This document shows positions 29,709 to 37,646 of a stretch of 64,000 bases of DNA, one piece after another (positions within the stretch are counted from its first letter, which is position 1; each line of letters opens with the position of its first letter). The DNA lies in assembly GCA_003167555.1 (NCBI GenBank), contig PMSN01000019.1, forward strand, positions 1 through 64,000, in the 5' to 3' direction. Both the position numbers and the translations under genes were made by a program. Below the pieces are notes generated by a model. The model made no database searches, was not told the DNA's origin, and worked only from the letters and a program-made list of their open reading frames with translations. This stretch comes from Spartobacteria bacterium (lineage in GTDB: Bacteria; Verrucomicrobiota; Verrucomicrobiia; Chthoniobacterales; UBA10450).

Positions 29709-30696
29709 AACTGGCCGCTAGTTCCTCGTGCGTGACAGTCGCCGTCCCGACCTTGCCCACGACGACCGCGCTGCCGTGATTCGCAATCTCCGCCGCTTCG
29801 GCCGGCGTCGCTTCGCAACAAAGCGCCAGAGTAAAGAGCGCGATGGCCGTGTCACCCGCGCCCGAGACGTCGAAGACCTGCCGCGCTTTCGTGGAAATGT
29901 AATGAGGCGGAGTTTCTTTCTGAAAAAGCATCATGCCTTGCTCGCCCAGCGTGATGAGCAGGAGCTTCGTGTCCCATTTTTTCAAAAGCGTTTCGCCGAC
30001 TTCCAAAAGCGCGTGATCGTTTTTCGCCGGATCGATCGGATCGCTTAGCGGCAGACCCGCCGCCAGGAACGCCTCGTTCCGATTCGGTGTGATCGCCGTT
30101 ACATTCTTCCATTCGATCGGATGTCGCGGGTTCGGATCGCCAGAAATAATTTTACCCGCGGCGATCGCGTCCTCTGAGATTTGTCGGACGAGATCCGCAT
30201 TGAGAAGCCCTTTCCCATAATCCTCCAGGATGATCGCGTCGGTCTGGGCCAGACGTTGCCGGACATTTTCGGCGATGCGCGACACCTGGGCCGGGGAAGG
30301 GGAACGGACTTGCTCGCGGTCGACCCGGACGATCTGTTGATTACGCGCGATGATGCGGGTCTTAACGATGGTGCGGAAGTCCGGGTCCTCGATTGTGTCC
30401 GCCGTGTCGATCTTTTCCGCCGCCAAGAGATCGAGCAATTGCCGGCCGCCCCGATCCGCCCCGATCAATCCGATGACGGCAACATGGTCGACAAACTCGC
30501 GGAGATTACGCGCGACGTTCGCAGCGCCGCCGGGATAAAAGCTCTCGCTCGATACTTCGACGACCGGCACCGGCGCCTCCGGCGAAATGCGGCCGACCTT
30601 GCCCCAGACGAATTCATCCAGCATGAGATCGCCGATGACGAGAAGGCGTTTCGACTTGGCCCGCTCCATAATTTCGTTTAGACGACGCGGATTCAT
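29686..30696 (-). CDS. D-glycero-beta-D-manno-heptose-7-phosphate kinase
   Basis: A 336-residue PfkB-family kinase, equivalent to the N-terminal half of HldE (RfaE1). It starts at MNPRRLNEI (30696) and shows VIGDLMLDEFVWGKVGRISP and GGAANVARNL. The PfkB signature DVSGAGDTAIALF lies near residue 280. No cytidylyltransferase domain is attached, so the adenylyl/cytidyl step must be encoded elsewhere. It overlaps gmhB. Confidence 0.9.
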   Translation of the reverse strand: MNPRRLNEIMERAKSKRLLVIGDLMLDEFVWGKVGRISPEAPVPVVEVSSESFYPGGAANVARNLREFVDHVAVIGLIGADRGGRQLLDLLAAEKIDTADTIEDPDFRTIVKTRIIARNQQIVRVDREQVRSPSPAQVSRIAENVRQRLAQTDAIILEDYGKGLLNADLVRQISEDAIAAGKIISGDPNPRHPIEWKNVTAITPNRNEAFLAAGLPLSDPIDPAKNDHALLEVGETLLKKWDTKLLLITLGEQGMMLFQKETPPHYISTKARQVFDVSGAGDTAIALFTLALCCEATPAEAAEIANHGSAVVVGKVGTATVTHEELAASFENDGAA

Positions 30697-30869
30697 GTAT
30701 GATGCAAAGGTCGCCAATCAAAAAGAAATCCGCAACGATGCCGCCAGCTTGAGAGGTTGGTGCGATTCAGAGTCAAAATCTTAAGTGGCTAAATTTGTGC
30801 GACACAGACTTCTGCCTAGAGTCTCATTAATCCTGAATACGGAGGCGAAATCAACAGTCGAAGCTCCCG

Positions 30870-31670
30870 ATGATCCTATTCGCTAAAATTTCCAAACTAA
30901 GTGTCGCGCTCGTCGCCGGTCTGTCGCTCTGGGCGCAGGCGGCGGAAGCGCCCAAGCACGTCGACATCAAACAGCTCTCGAAAAAAGTGGACGACGTGGT
31001 CGTGCCGCTGCCCAACGAAGTTTTCGGCGCGCTCAACAAACTCGGCGGCGTGAATTGGCGGGAATACGTCCGCAACGATAAAGGAAGCAACTTCACCGAG
31101 CGTCCCCGGATCGCATTGCTCCTCGGCGCGGTCATCGCTGATGGCTTCATCGCGGTCCAGGCGGAGGATGCGCCGACGGTGAAAGAAATCGGCGCGCGGG
31201 TGTTGGCGCTGGCGAAAGGCATCGGTGTGGGCGGTTCGATCACGCCTCATGCAAAGGCGATTACGGACGCCGCCGATAAACGCAACTGGGTCGCCGTGCG
31301 GTCGGAACTCGATCGCACCCAGAACAGCGTCCAGCAGGCAATGAACGAAGTGCACGACGAGAAGCTCTCGCAACTGGTCAGTCTCGGCGGCTGGCTCCGC
31401 GGCACGGAAGTTTTGACCGCGGTGGTGAACAAACGCTACTCGGAGGAAGGCGCGGAGCTTTTGCATCAGCCCGACCTGCTGGTTTATTTCGAGAATAAGC
31501 TGCAATCGATGCCCGAATATAACCTGCGGCTGCTTCTGGATATCCATGCGGCGTTGCTTGAAGTAAAACCGCTCATCGACACTGGCGACGCGCAAATTTC
31601 GCCCGCCGCCGTGAAGAAGATCAATGAGATCACGACCCGGCTGGGCGACGCCATCACCAAGAAATCCTAG
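30870..31670 (+). CDS. Hypothetical exported helical protein
   Basis: A 266-residue product with a signal peptide (ISKLSVALVAGLSLWAQAAEA) and a predominantly helical mature part. A lysine-rich KQLSKKVDDVVVPLPNEVFG segment follows the signal. No catalytic motif or family is recognised. It is 7 bases from the next exported protein, so the two are probably one operon. Confidence 0.6.
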   Translation: MILFAKISKLSVALVAGLSLWAQAAEAPKHVDIKQLSKKVDDVVVPLPNEVFGALNKLGGVNWREYVRNDKGSNFTERPRIALLLGAVIADGFIAVQAEDAPTVKEIGARVLALAKGIGVGGSITPHAKAITDAADKRNWVAVRSELDRTQNSVQQAMNEVHDEKLSQLVSLGGWLRGTEVLTAVVNKRYSEEGAELLHQPDLLVYFENKLQSMPEYNLRLLLDIHAALLEVKPLIDTGDAQISPAAVKKINEITTRLGDAITKKS

Positions 31671-31677
31671 CGCTGCG

Positions 31678-32127
31678 ATGACCCCTTCTTTCCAAATTTT
31701 CCGTCGCGTGAGCCTTGCGCTCGTCTGCGTCGTTGCTCTCGCTCCGGTCACGCGCGCCTCGGTCGACGACGCGCAGTCTTTCGCGCTCCAGGCGGCTGAG
31801 CCGTACGTCAAAGACGGATTCCAGGTGCGCGAAGATTATTGGGGCGGCGATCTCGGTGTGGCGGAGAAAAAGGCGGTGCGCCAGCAACTCTTCAAGGGAA
31901 ACGAATATTGGTTCTGGCTCGGGACCGAAGTCGAAGCGGCGAAAGTGTCCGTCCACGTTTACGACGCAGACGGCAAGCTCGTCGAACAGCCGGATGGCTG
32001 GCAGAAGGGTCACTTCGCCGGGGCGCATATCATCCCCAAGAACACGGGCAGCTATTTCGTTATCGTCGAGATAGAGCAGTCGCCGGAAGAACGGACCCAT
32101 TGGGCGCTTGTTTACGGATTCCGCTAA
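31678..32127 (+). CDS. Hypothetical exported protein, 149 aa
   Basis: A 149-residue product beginning MTPSFQIFRRVSLALVCVVA, a signal peptide with cleavage near TRAS. The mature part is beta-rich, with a tandem strand pattern (KVSVHVYDADGKLVEQPDGW, FVIVEIEQSPEER). The WFWLGTEVEAAKVSVHVYD region looks like a C2-like or immunoglobulin-like sandwich. The function is unknown. ATG 31678 is chosen over an earlier in-frame start inside the previous gene. Confidence 0.6.
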   Translation: MTPSFQIFRRVSLALVCVVALAPVTRASVDDAQSFALQAAEPYVKDGFQVREDYWGGDLGVAEKKAVRQQLFKGNEYWFWLGTEVEAAKVSVHVYDADGKLVEQPDGWQKGHFAGAHIIPKNTGSYFVIVEIEQSPEERTHWALVYGFR

Positions 32128-32217
32128 GCCATTCGCCTCCGGCCTGCGCGTACGCAGGCGTGGTTTGACACTTTCCGCCCAGAAAGTATCATCAGCGCCC
32201 CGTGATTTTGCGCCGAA

Positions 32218-33204
32218 ATGACTGAAACGCGCACGTTGCAGTTCGAGAGCCCGCGCGCGGTCCAGTCACTTTACGCGAACGATCTCAAACTCTTGAAAAC
32301 GCTCGAAGATTCTCTCGGCGTGAAAGTCACCACGCGCGAAGGCTGGGTGAAGCTCGAGGGCGAACCGGGGCAACTCGATCGCGCGCAGCGGGTCTTCGAG
32401 CAACTCGAGCAGGCGCGCCAGAAAGGCGTCGACATTCAAAAGCATGAATTTAATTACGCGCTCAACTCTGTAGCCGAATCGCGCGCCGATAATCTCAACG
32501 ATCTCGTGGACGTGAAGATCGTGACCTCGTCGCGCAAGCCCCCGATCGTGGCCCGCACGCTGGGGCAGCGCAATTACGTCGAGTCGATCCAGAAACACGA
32601 CATCGTCTTCGGAGTCGGTCCCGCCGGGACGGGAAAGACTTATCTCGCCGTGGCGATGGCGGTGGCTGCTTTGAAGAAGGAACAAGTGAGCCGAATCATC
32701 CTGACGCGACCGGCGGTCGAAGCCGGCGAGGCTCTCGGGTTTTTGCCGGGCGATCTCCAGGAAAAGATCACGCCGTATCTCCGGCCGCTCTACGATTCAC
32801 TGCGCGACATGCTTGATCCCGAAGAAATCGAGCGCTCGGTGGCGCGGCAGACAATCGAAGTGGCGCCGCTCGCTTACATGCGTGGACGCACCCTGAGCAA
32901 TGCCTTTGTCATTCTCGATGAAGCGCAGAACACGACGACGGAACAGATGTTCATGCTGCTCACGCGCATCGGACCGAAATCGAAATGCGTCGTGACCGGC
33001 GACGTCACGCAAATCGATCTGCCCTCGAACAAGCGCTCCGGACTAGTCGAAGCGCTGCAGGCATTGAAGGCGGTGCCGGGAATTGGCTTCGTTTATTTCA
33101 ACGAACGCGACGTGGTCCGGCATGAATTGGTGCGTGCGGTCATCAACGCCTACCAGCAGCATCGTTCGCCCGCGAACCTCTCGGGAAACTCGGCGCGCAA
33201 GTAA
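32218..33204 (+). CDS. PhoH-like ATPase
   Basis: A 328-residue protein with a KH-like N-terminal region (about 1-75) and a P-loop ATPase. Walker A is GPAGTGKT at residues 134-141, and Walker B is VILDEAQN. The family is linked to RNA metabolism and stress. It is followed 4 bases later by the HD-domain membrane protein, a pairing seen in many bacteria as phoH-yqfF(-ybeY). Here ybeY is not next. Confidence 0.92.
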   Translation: MTETRTLQFESPRAVQSLYANDLKLLKTLEDSLGVKVTTREGWVKLEGEPGQLDRAQRVFEQLEQARQKGVDIQKHEFNYALNSVAESRADNLNDLVDVKIVTSSRKPPIVARTLGQRNYVESIQKHDIVFGVGPAGTGKTYLAVAMAVAALKKEQVSRIILTRPAVEAGEALGFLPGDLQEKITPYLRPLYDSLRDMLDPEEIERSVARQTIEVAPLAYMRGRTLSNAFVILDEAQNTTTEQMFMLLTRIGPKSKCVVTGDVTQIDLPSNKRSGLVEALQALKAVPGIGFVYFNERDVVRHELVRAVINAYQQHRSPANLSGNSARK

Positions 33205-33207
33205 CTC

Positions 33208-34848
33208 ATGTTCGACTTCATCAAACGCAGCCGGCTCGTGAAACGTGGTCTTGCTTCCGGCAAAACACGCCGGCGAATCAACAAGAACGAATTGCTCCAC
33301 ACCCTGGAATTCGCCTTCTGGGTCAAATGGGTCATCTTCGCGGCGTTCATCGCCGGTCTGGCCGTTCTCATCTTCAGCGGGCAGCAGCCCGAGCCGACCA
33401 AGAATTTCGTCATCGCTTTGCTCTTCTTCGCCACGGCGGTGACGCAGCTCTGGATCAACCAGCCGACGACGTTTGTGCGCAGCTCCCGCATTCTCCTCGT
33501 CTTCGGCGTGATCTTCGTGCAACTCGCCGCGACGAGACTTCTCCTCGTCCTTTGCAACAGCGGCACCTTCGCTCTTCTCCGGCCGGAAACCATTGGGCTG
33601 ATCGCACCCTACGCCTTTGCGCCGCTGCTCCTGAGCGTGCTGCTCGGGCGCAATCACGGACTTTACGCCTCGGTCTTCGTCAGTCTTTGGAGTAGCATTC
33701 TTTTTGGGAAAGTGGACGCGCCGTTGCTGGTCTGCGGTTTGATCAGCGGGTTCACGGCGGTTTATCTCACGCTCCAGGTACGCAAACGCAGCCGCTTGAT
33801 CCGCGCCGGCTTCGGAGTCGGCATCGCGATCTGGGCGTTGTCCCTCACCTTCGGCGTCATCGGACCGATCGATCTTTTTTCACCGATCGCGATTGATTGG
33901 AAAATGATCGGCATCCAAAGCGCGCTCGCGATTGGCAACGGCATCGTCACGGCCACGATCGTGGGCGGGATCATTCCGATGTTCGAACATCTCTTCCAGG
34001 TCACGACCGATATTTCCTGGCTCGAAGCGTCCGATCTCAATCACCCCCTGCTGCGCCGGATGACGATCGAAGCGCCGGGCACTTACCACCACAGCCTGGT
34101 CGTGGCCAATCTCGCCGAGGCCGCCGCCGAAGCGATCGGCGCGAACGCGACGCTTTGCCGCGTTTGCTCCTATTTCCACGATGTCGGGAAACTGGTGAAG
34201 CCGGATTACTACACGGAGAACATGAACTTCGAACGCAACCCGCACGACGATCTGGCGCCCACGATGAGCGCGCTCATCATCATCGCGCACGTGAAAGAAG
34301 GCGTGGACCTCGCGCTTAAACACAGATTGAATCGGCGGATCATCGACATCATCCAGGAGCATCACGGCACTTCTCTGGTCTACTATTTTTACAAGCGCGC
34401 GCTCCAACAGCAGGAAGATGCGCGCACTGGCGGCAAGATCATGAACCTGCGCGAAGACGACGTCCCGGAAGTGCGCGAAGAAACCTTCCGCTACAACGGC
34501 CCGAAACCGCAGACGAAAGAAAGCGCCATCATCAGCCTGGCCGACATGGTCGAAAGCGCCTCGCGCAGTTTGGAAAAACCGACGCCGCAAAAGATCGAGC
34601 AGCTCGTGAATGAATTGATCAGCCAGCGGATCGCGGACGGCCAGTTGGTCGAATGCGATCTCACGCTGGCGGAATTGAATCTGATCGCGGAACGTTTCCG
34701 TTTCACTTTGATGACGATGCTGCACACGCGCATCGCGTATCCGAAACAGGACTCGAAGATCACCTCGATCCGCGACGACGGCGCGCAACCCGACGTGATG
34801 GCCGAGACGCGAAAACCCGAGACCGCGCCGCCCGTCTCCGCGGCCTGA
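33208..34848 (+). CDS. 7TM-HD domain phosphohydrolase, PgpH/YqfF-like
   Basis: A 546-residue membrane protein. It has about seven hydrophobic helices from residue 50 to 255 and a C-terminal HD domain. Key residues are TYHHSLVVANLAEAAAEAIG, FHDVGKL, and the IIAHVKEGVDLA, IIQEHHG segments. PgpH of firmicutes hydrolyses cyclic di-AMP and has a large extracellular N-terminal domain; this protein is shorter and lacks most of it. Activity is inferred from the family. It lies in an operon with phoH. A nearby repeat fragment (34853-34877) follows. Confidence 0.85.
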   Translation: MFDFIKRSRLVKRGLASGKTRRRINKNELLHTLEFAFWVKWVIFAAFIAGLAVLIFSGQQPEPTKNFVIALLFFATAVTQLWINQPTTFVRSSRILLVFGVIFVQLAATRLLLVLCNSGTFALLRPETIGLIAPYAFAPLLLSVLLGRNHGLYASVFVSLWSSILFGKVDAPLLVCGLISGFTAVYLTLQVRKRSRLIRAGFGVGIAIWALSLTFGVIGPIDLFSPIAIDWKMIGIQSALAIGNGIVTATIVGGIIPMFEHLFQVTTDISWLEASDLNHPLLRRMTIEAPGTYHHSLVVANLAEAAAEAIGANATLCRVCSYFHDVGKLVKPDYYTENMNFERNPHDDLAPTMSALIIIAHVKEGVDLALKHRLNRRIIDIIQEHHGTSLVYYFYKRALQQQEDARTGGKIMNLREDDVPEVREETFRYNGPKPQTKESAIISLADMVESASRSLEKPTPQKIEQLVNELISQRIADGQLVECDLTLAELNLIAERFRFTLMTMLHTRIAYPKQDSKITSIRDDGAQPDVMAETRKPETAPPVSAA

Positions 34849-34852
34849 ACTG

Positions 34853-34877
34853 GTAGGGCGAGACTCTGTCGAGCCAA
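34853..34877. repeat. Short GGTAGGGCGAGACTCTGTCGAGCC repeat fragment
   Basis: A short palindrome-like sequence (GGCGAGACTCTGTCGAGCC) lies between the HD-domain gene and the phosphorylase gene. The wording belongs to a family of repeats beginning GTAGGG seen also, in a different form, at 45231-45320. A single copy gives little to rest on. Confidence 0.35.
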
Positions 34878-34882
34878 GGATT

Positions 34883-35653
34883 ATGGCGAACGACCCCGCG
34901 CTCGAACGATTGCGAAATCACCGAGCGGAGCTCGCGATTGTTCTCGGCTCGGGCTTGAACGCGCTTTTGTCGGAGTCGGGTTCTGAAGAAGACATTCCGT
35001 ACTCAGAATTCGCCGAACTGCCAAAGACTTCCGTGCCCGGACACGCCGGCCGGTATGTCCTCGGAAACATCAACGACAGGCGCGTGATTTTCGCGCAAGG
35101 CCGCGTCCATCTTTACGAAGGCCATTCCGCGCGGGACGTGACCGCGGGGGTGCGCCTCCTGGCCTCGGTTGGAATCAAGCGCCTCATCCTGACCAACGCC
35201 GCCGGCCTCGCGAACGAGAGATTTTCTCCAGGCTCATGGATGATGCTTTCCGATCATATCAATCTTACCGGCACTACGCCGCTACTTGGCAGCGCGCAGT
35301 TCGTCGATCTGACGGAAGCCTATTCGAAAAAATGGCGCGACGATTTTCGTCGGGCCGCCGTCTCGGAAAATCTGGTCCTGCACGAGGGCGTCTACGCCGG
35401 ATTGCTTGGCCCCCAATATGAGACGCCGGCCGAAGTGCGGATGCTGCGCTCGTTAGGCGCGGACGCCATCGGCATGTCCACCGTCCTCGAAGCGATCCAG
35501 GCGCGCGCGTTGGGACTCGAAGTGGCCGGCTTCTCCTGCCTGACGAATTGGGCCGCCGGCCTCGGCTCAGGAAATCTGAGTCACGAAGAAGTGCTCGAAA
35601 CCGGCAAAGCGGCCGCGAAAACTTTTTCTCGGTTACTCGATGCCGCGTTGTAA
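34883..35653 (+). CDS. Purine nucleoside phosphorylase
   Basis: A 256-residue trimeric-type phosphorylase that cleaves purine ribonucleosides to base and ribose-1-phosphate. Visible motifs are IVLGSGLN, VPGHAGRYVLG, GRVHLYEGH, TNAAGLA, GPQYETPAEVRML with the purine-contacting Glu, and GMSTVLEAI. The Asn of SCLTNWAAG is the family base-recognition residue. It follows the HD-domain gene by 34 bases. Confidence 0.92.
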   Translation: MANDPALERLRNHRAELAIVLGSGLNALLSESGSEEDIPYSEFAELPKTSVPGHAGRYVLGNINDRRVIFAQGRVHLYEGHSARDVTAGVRLLASVGIKRLILTNAAGLANERFSPGSWMMLSDHINLTGTTPLLGSAQFVDLTEAYSKKWRDDFRRAAVSENLVLHEGVYAGLLGPQYETPAEVRMLRSLGADAIGMSTVLEAIQARALGLEVAGFSCLTNWAAGLGSGNLSHEEVLETGKAAAKTFSRLLDAAL

Positions 35654-35668
35654 CCACGAAAGATAATC

Positions 35669-36193
35669 TTACGGGCGAATCTCGATGGGCGTTCCATCGG
35701 GGACGGCGCGGAAGATTTCTTCGATCTCGAAATCGGTCACGGCGATGCAGCCGGCGGTCCAATCGGCCCGGCGATGAAACGCGCCGATCCAGCCGCGGCC
35801 GTTTCGAATTCCATGAATCATGATGTCGCTCCCGGGTGGCACTCCTTGGGCGGCCGCGCGATCGATGTCTCGCTGCTCGGGATACGAAACGTGCAGGGCC
35901 AGATGATAATCGCTGTCCTCTTTGTGGAAATCGATCCGGTAAAGTCCTTCCGGGGTACGTTGATCGCCTTCCTGTTCTTTCGGGCCGACGGGCGCGCCGC
36001 CCAAGGCGACGCGGTACGTTTTGAGAATAGTGTCGCGGCGGAGAAGCGCGAGCCGGCGCGCCGCTTTATCCACGCGGATGCGATCGGCCACGGCGTTCGG
36101 GGGGAGGGGATGCAGGTTGCAATGCGCGCCGATCATCGCGGCGATGGCGAGAAGGCACAGCAGAACGACGATGGAGAGAAGCACCTTAAACAT
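35669..36193 (-). CDS. L,D-transpeptidase (YkuD fold)
   Basis: A 174-residue protein with an N-terminal membrane anchor or signal (MFKVLLSIVVLLCLLAIAAM). The catalytic motif is IMIHGIRNGR...WTAGCIAV: His127 and Cys149. The usual S-x-G-C is T-A-G-C here, a mild change. It cross-links peptidoglycan peptides or attaches proteins. A convergent repeat element lies upstream (36210-36342). Confidence 0.88.
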   Translation of the reverse strand: MFKVLLSIVVLLCLLAIAAMIGAHCNLHPLPPNAVADRIRVDKAARRLALLRRDTILKTYRVALGGAPVGPKEQEGDQRTPEGLYRIDFHKEDSDYHLALHVSYPEQRDIDRAAAQGVPPGSDIMIHGIRNGRGWIGAFHRRADWTAGCIAVTDFEIEEIFRAVPDGTPIEIRP

Positions 36194-36209
36194 TTCACGT
36201 TGTCCGACG

Positions 36210-36342
36210 TCTCATTCCGAGCGAAGCGAAAAATCGGTCGTCAATTTGGACCGCGCCATCTGACGGACGAAGCGTCAATCCGATTCGCGACTTTGTCCTG
36301 CGCTTGTGAGGTCCTTCGTCGTCTTCGCGACTCAGGATGACA
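36210..36342. repeat. CTCATTCCGAG-type bipartite repeat element
   Basis: TCATTCCGAGCGAAGCG near 36212 and TCAGGATGACAG near 36332 bound the element. It is related to the elements at 28990 and 57189 but more degraded. It lies between the L,D-transpeptidase and nuoC genes. Confidence 0.55.
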
Positions 36343-36354
36343 GCGTCCACGCTG

Positions 36355-36930
36355 TTAAAGAGCAGGCCGGCGCGCGCGGGGCTCGCGATCTTTCGTTGTC
36401 GCGGTGCTGGGACTTGTGACGAAGGGGCCGCCTTCGAGTGGCGCCGCGGAAGTGAAAGCGACATCGGGCATTTCGCTCGGCAAACCTTCCAGCGGGAATT
36501 CTTTTCGGAGCGGGAAGTACGGGTAGCCGTCCCACATGAGGATGCGGCGCAGATCGGGGTGGCCGGTGAATTTGATTCCCATCATGTCGTAAATCTCGCG
36601 CTCGTGCCAGTTCGCCGTCGGCCAGATATCGGAAACCGTCGCGACCTCGCCTTCATCTTCCGAGACGCGGAGCTTTAACCGCAAATGGATCGCGAGAGTC
36701 ATCGAGTAAAGCTCGTAAACGATCGCGAAGCGCGGCTCGTCGCCGAAGTTATCGACGCTGGTGATATCGAGCAGGTAATCCAACGAGAGCTCGTCCTTGC
36801 AGAACTTCGCCACCTCACGCAGATCGCCTGGCGAAATCGTAAAGGTCGTTTCGCCGCGAAACTCCGTTTTCTCCTGGATCTTGGGACCCAGGAGTTTTCC
36901 GAGCGATGCGAGAAGTTCCTGGCCGGTCAT
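36355..36930 (-). CDS. nuoC: NADH-quinone oxidoreductase subunit C
   Basis: A 191-residue peripheral subunit of respiratory complex I. It starts MTGQELLASLG and carries the 30-kDa subunit signature (WPTANWHEREIYDMMGIKF, GHPDLRRILM). The upstream codons of the open frame belong to a tandem repeat at 36938-36967. It is 47 bases downstream of nuoB. Confidence 0.92.
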   Translation of the reverse strand: MTGQELLASLGKLLGPKIQEKTEFRGETTFTISPGDLREVAKFCKDELSLDYLLDITSVDNFGDEPRFAIVYELYSMTLAIHLRLKLRVSEDEGEVATVSDIWPTANWHEREIYDMMGIKFTGHPDLRRILMWDGYPYFPLRKEFPLEGLPSEMPDVAFTSAAPLEGGPFVTSPSTATTKDREPRARRPAL

Positions 36931-36937
36931 GGGGAGA

Positions 36938-36967
36938 AAGGATGAGGGATGAAGGATGAAGGATGAA
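36938..36967. repeat. Short tandem repeat, AGGATGA units
   Basis: Four or so copies of a 7-base unit (AGGATGA, GGGATGA, AGGATGA, AGGATGA) lie between nuoB and nuoC. Such runs account for spurious peptide frames often seen in related genomes. Confidence 0.55.
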
Positions 36968-36976
36968 ACCAAATGC

Positions 36977-37513
36977 TCATGCCATTACTTCGTCGAGTTG
37001 CGCGATCAGCTCGCGCTTTTGTTCGCGGAAAGAAGGCTCTCCCGAGATTTTTTCCTGGAGCTTCATCAAGCCTTCGAGGAGCGCCTCCGGGCGGGGAGGG
37101 CATCCGGAAACGTACACGTCCACCGGCAGCAATTGATCGATTCCCTGGAGCACGGCGTAGGAGCGATACATTCCGCCGGTCGACGCGCAGGCGCCCATGG
37201 CGATGACCCATTTCGGTTCCGGCATTTGCTCGTAAATTCGTTTCACGGCCAGCGCCATTTTGTAGGTGACCGTGCCGGCCACGATCATCACGTCGCATTG
37301 GCGCGGGGAAAAGCGCATCACTTCCGCGCCGAAGCGCGAGATGTCGAAACGCGAGGCGGCGGTGGCCATTAGCTCGATGGCGCAGCAGGCGAGACCCATC
37401 GGCATCGGCCAGAGGGAATTCTTGCGCGTCCAATTCATCGCCGCGTCGAGGCGCGTGAAAATGACGTTGCCTTCGATCTTAGAATCGTATGCGGCGGGCC
37501 GTATTTCGCGCAT
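36977..37513 (-). CDS. nuoB: NADH-quinone oxidoreductase subunit B
   Basis: A 178-residue subunit that holds iron-sulfur cluster N2 of complex I. Ligands are Cys43-Cys44 (GLACCAIE), Cys109 (MGACAS) and Cys138 (SGCPPRP). The start and size fit the family. It is not preceded by nuoA, and nuoD does not follow nuoC here, so the pair stands apart from any other complex I genes in view. Confidence 0.94.
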   Translation of the reverse strand: MREIRPAAYDSKIEGNVIFTRLDAAMNWTRKNSLWPMPMGLACCAIELMATAASRFDISRFGAEVMRFSPRQCDVMIVAGTVTYKMALAVKRIYEQMPEPKWVIAMGACASTGGMYRSYAVLQGIDQLLPVDVYVSGCPPRPEALLEGLMKLQEKISGEPSFREQKRELIAQLDEVMA

Positions 37514-37562
37514 GGCGAGACACTAGAGTCGCGCTCGGTCGCCGCAAGAAGAAATCAATTTC

Positions 37563-37636
37563 CTGTAGCGGCGGTCTCTGACCGCCGATCGCTGGCGATG
37601 CGAAAAAAACAGACGGCGGTCAGACCGCCGCTACAG
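37563..37636. repeat. Inverted repeat, CTGTAGCGGCGGTCT family
   Basis: CTGTAGCGGCGGTCT at 37563-37577 pairs with AGACCGCCGCTACAG at 37622-37636. Each half also contains a smaller GGCGGTC/GACCGCC palindrome. It fills the gap between the hybrid kinase and nuoB. A related element is inside the dehydrogenase gene at 54650-54711. Confidence 0.8.
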
Positions 37637-37646
37637 AAGACTGTAA

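Noticed and set aside
32142-32159. Terminator at GCCTGCGCGTACGCAGGC
   Set aside because: The hairpin is good but no T tract follows, so it was not called a terminator.
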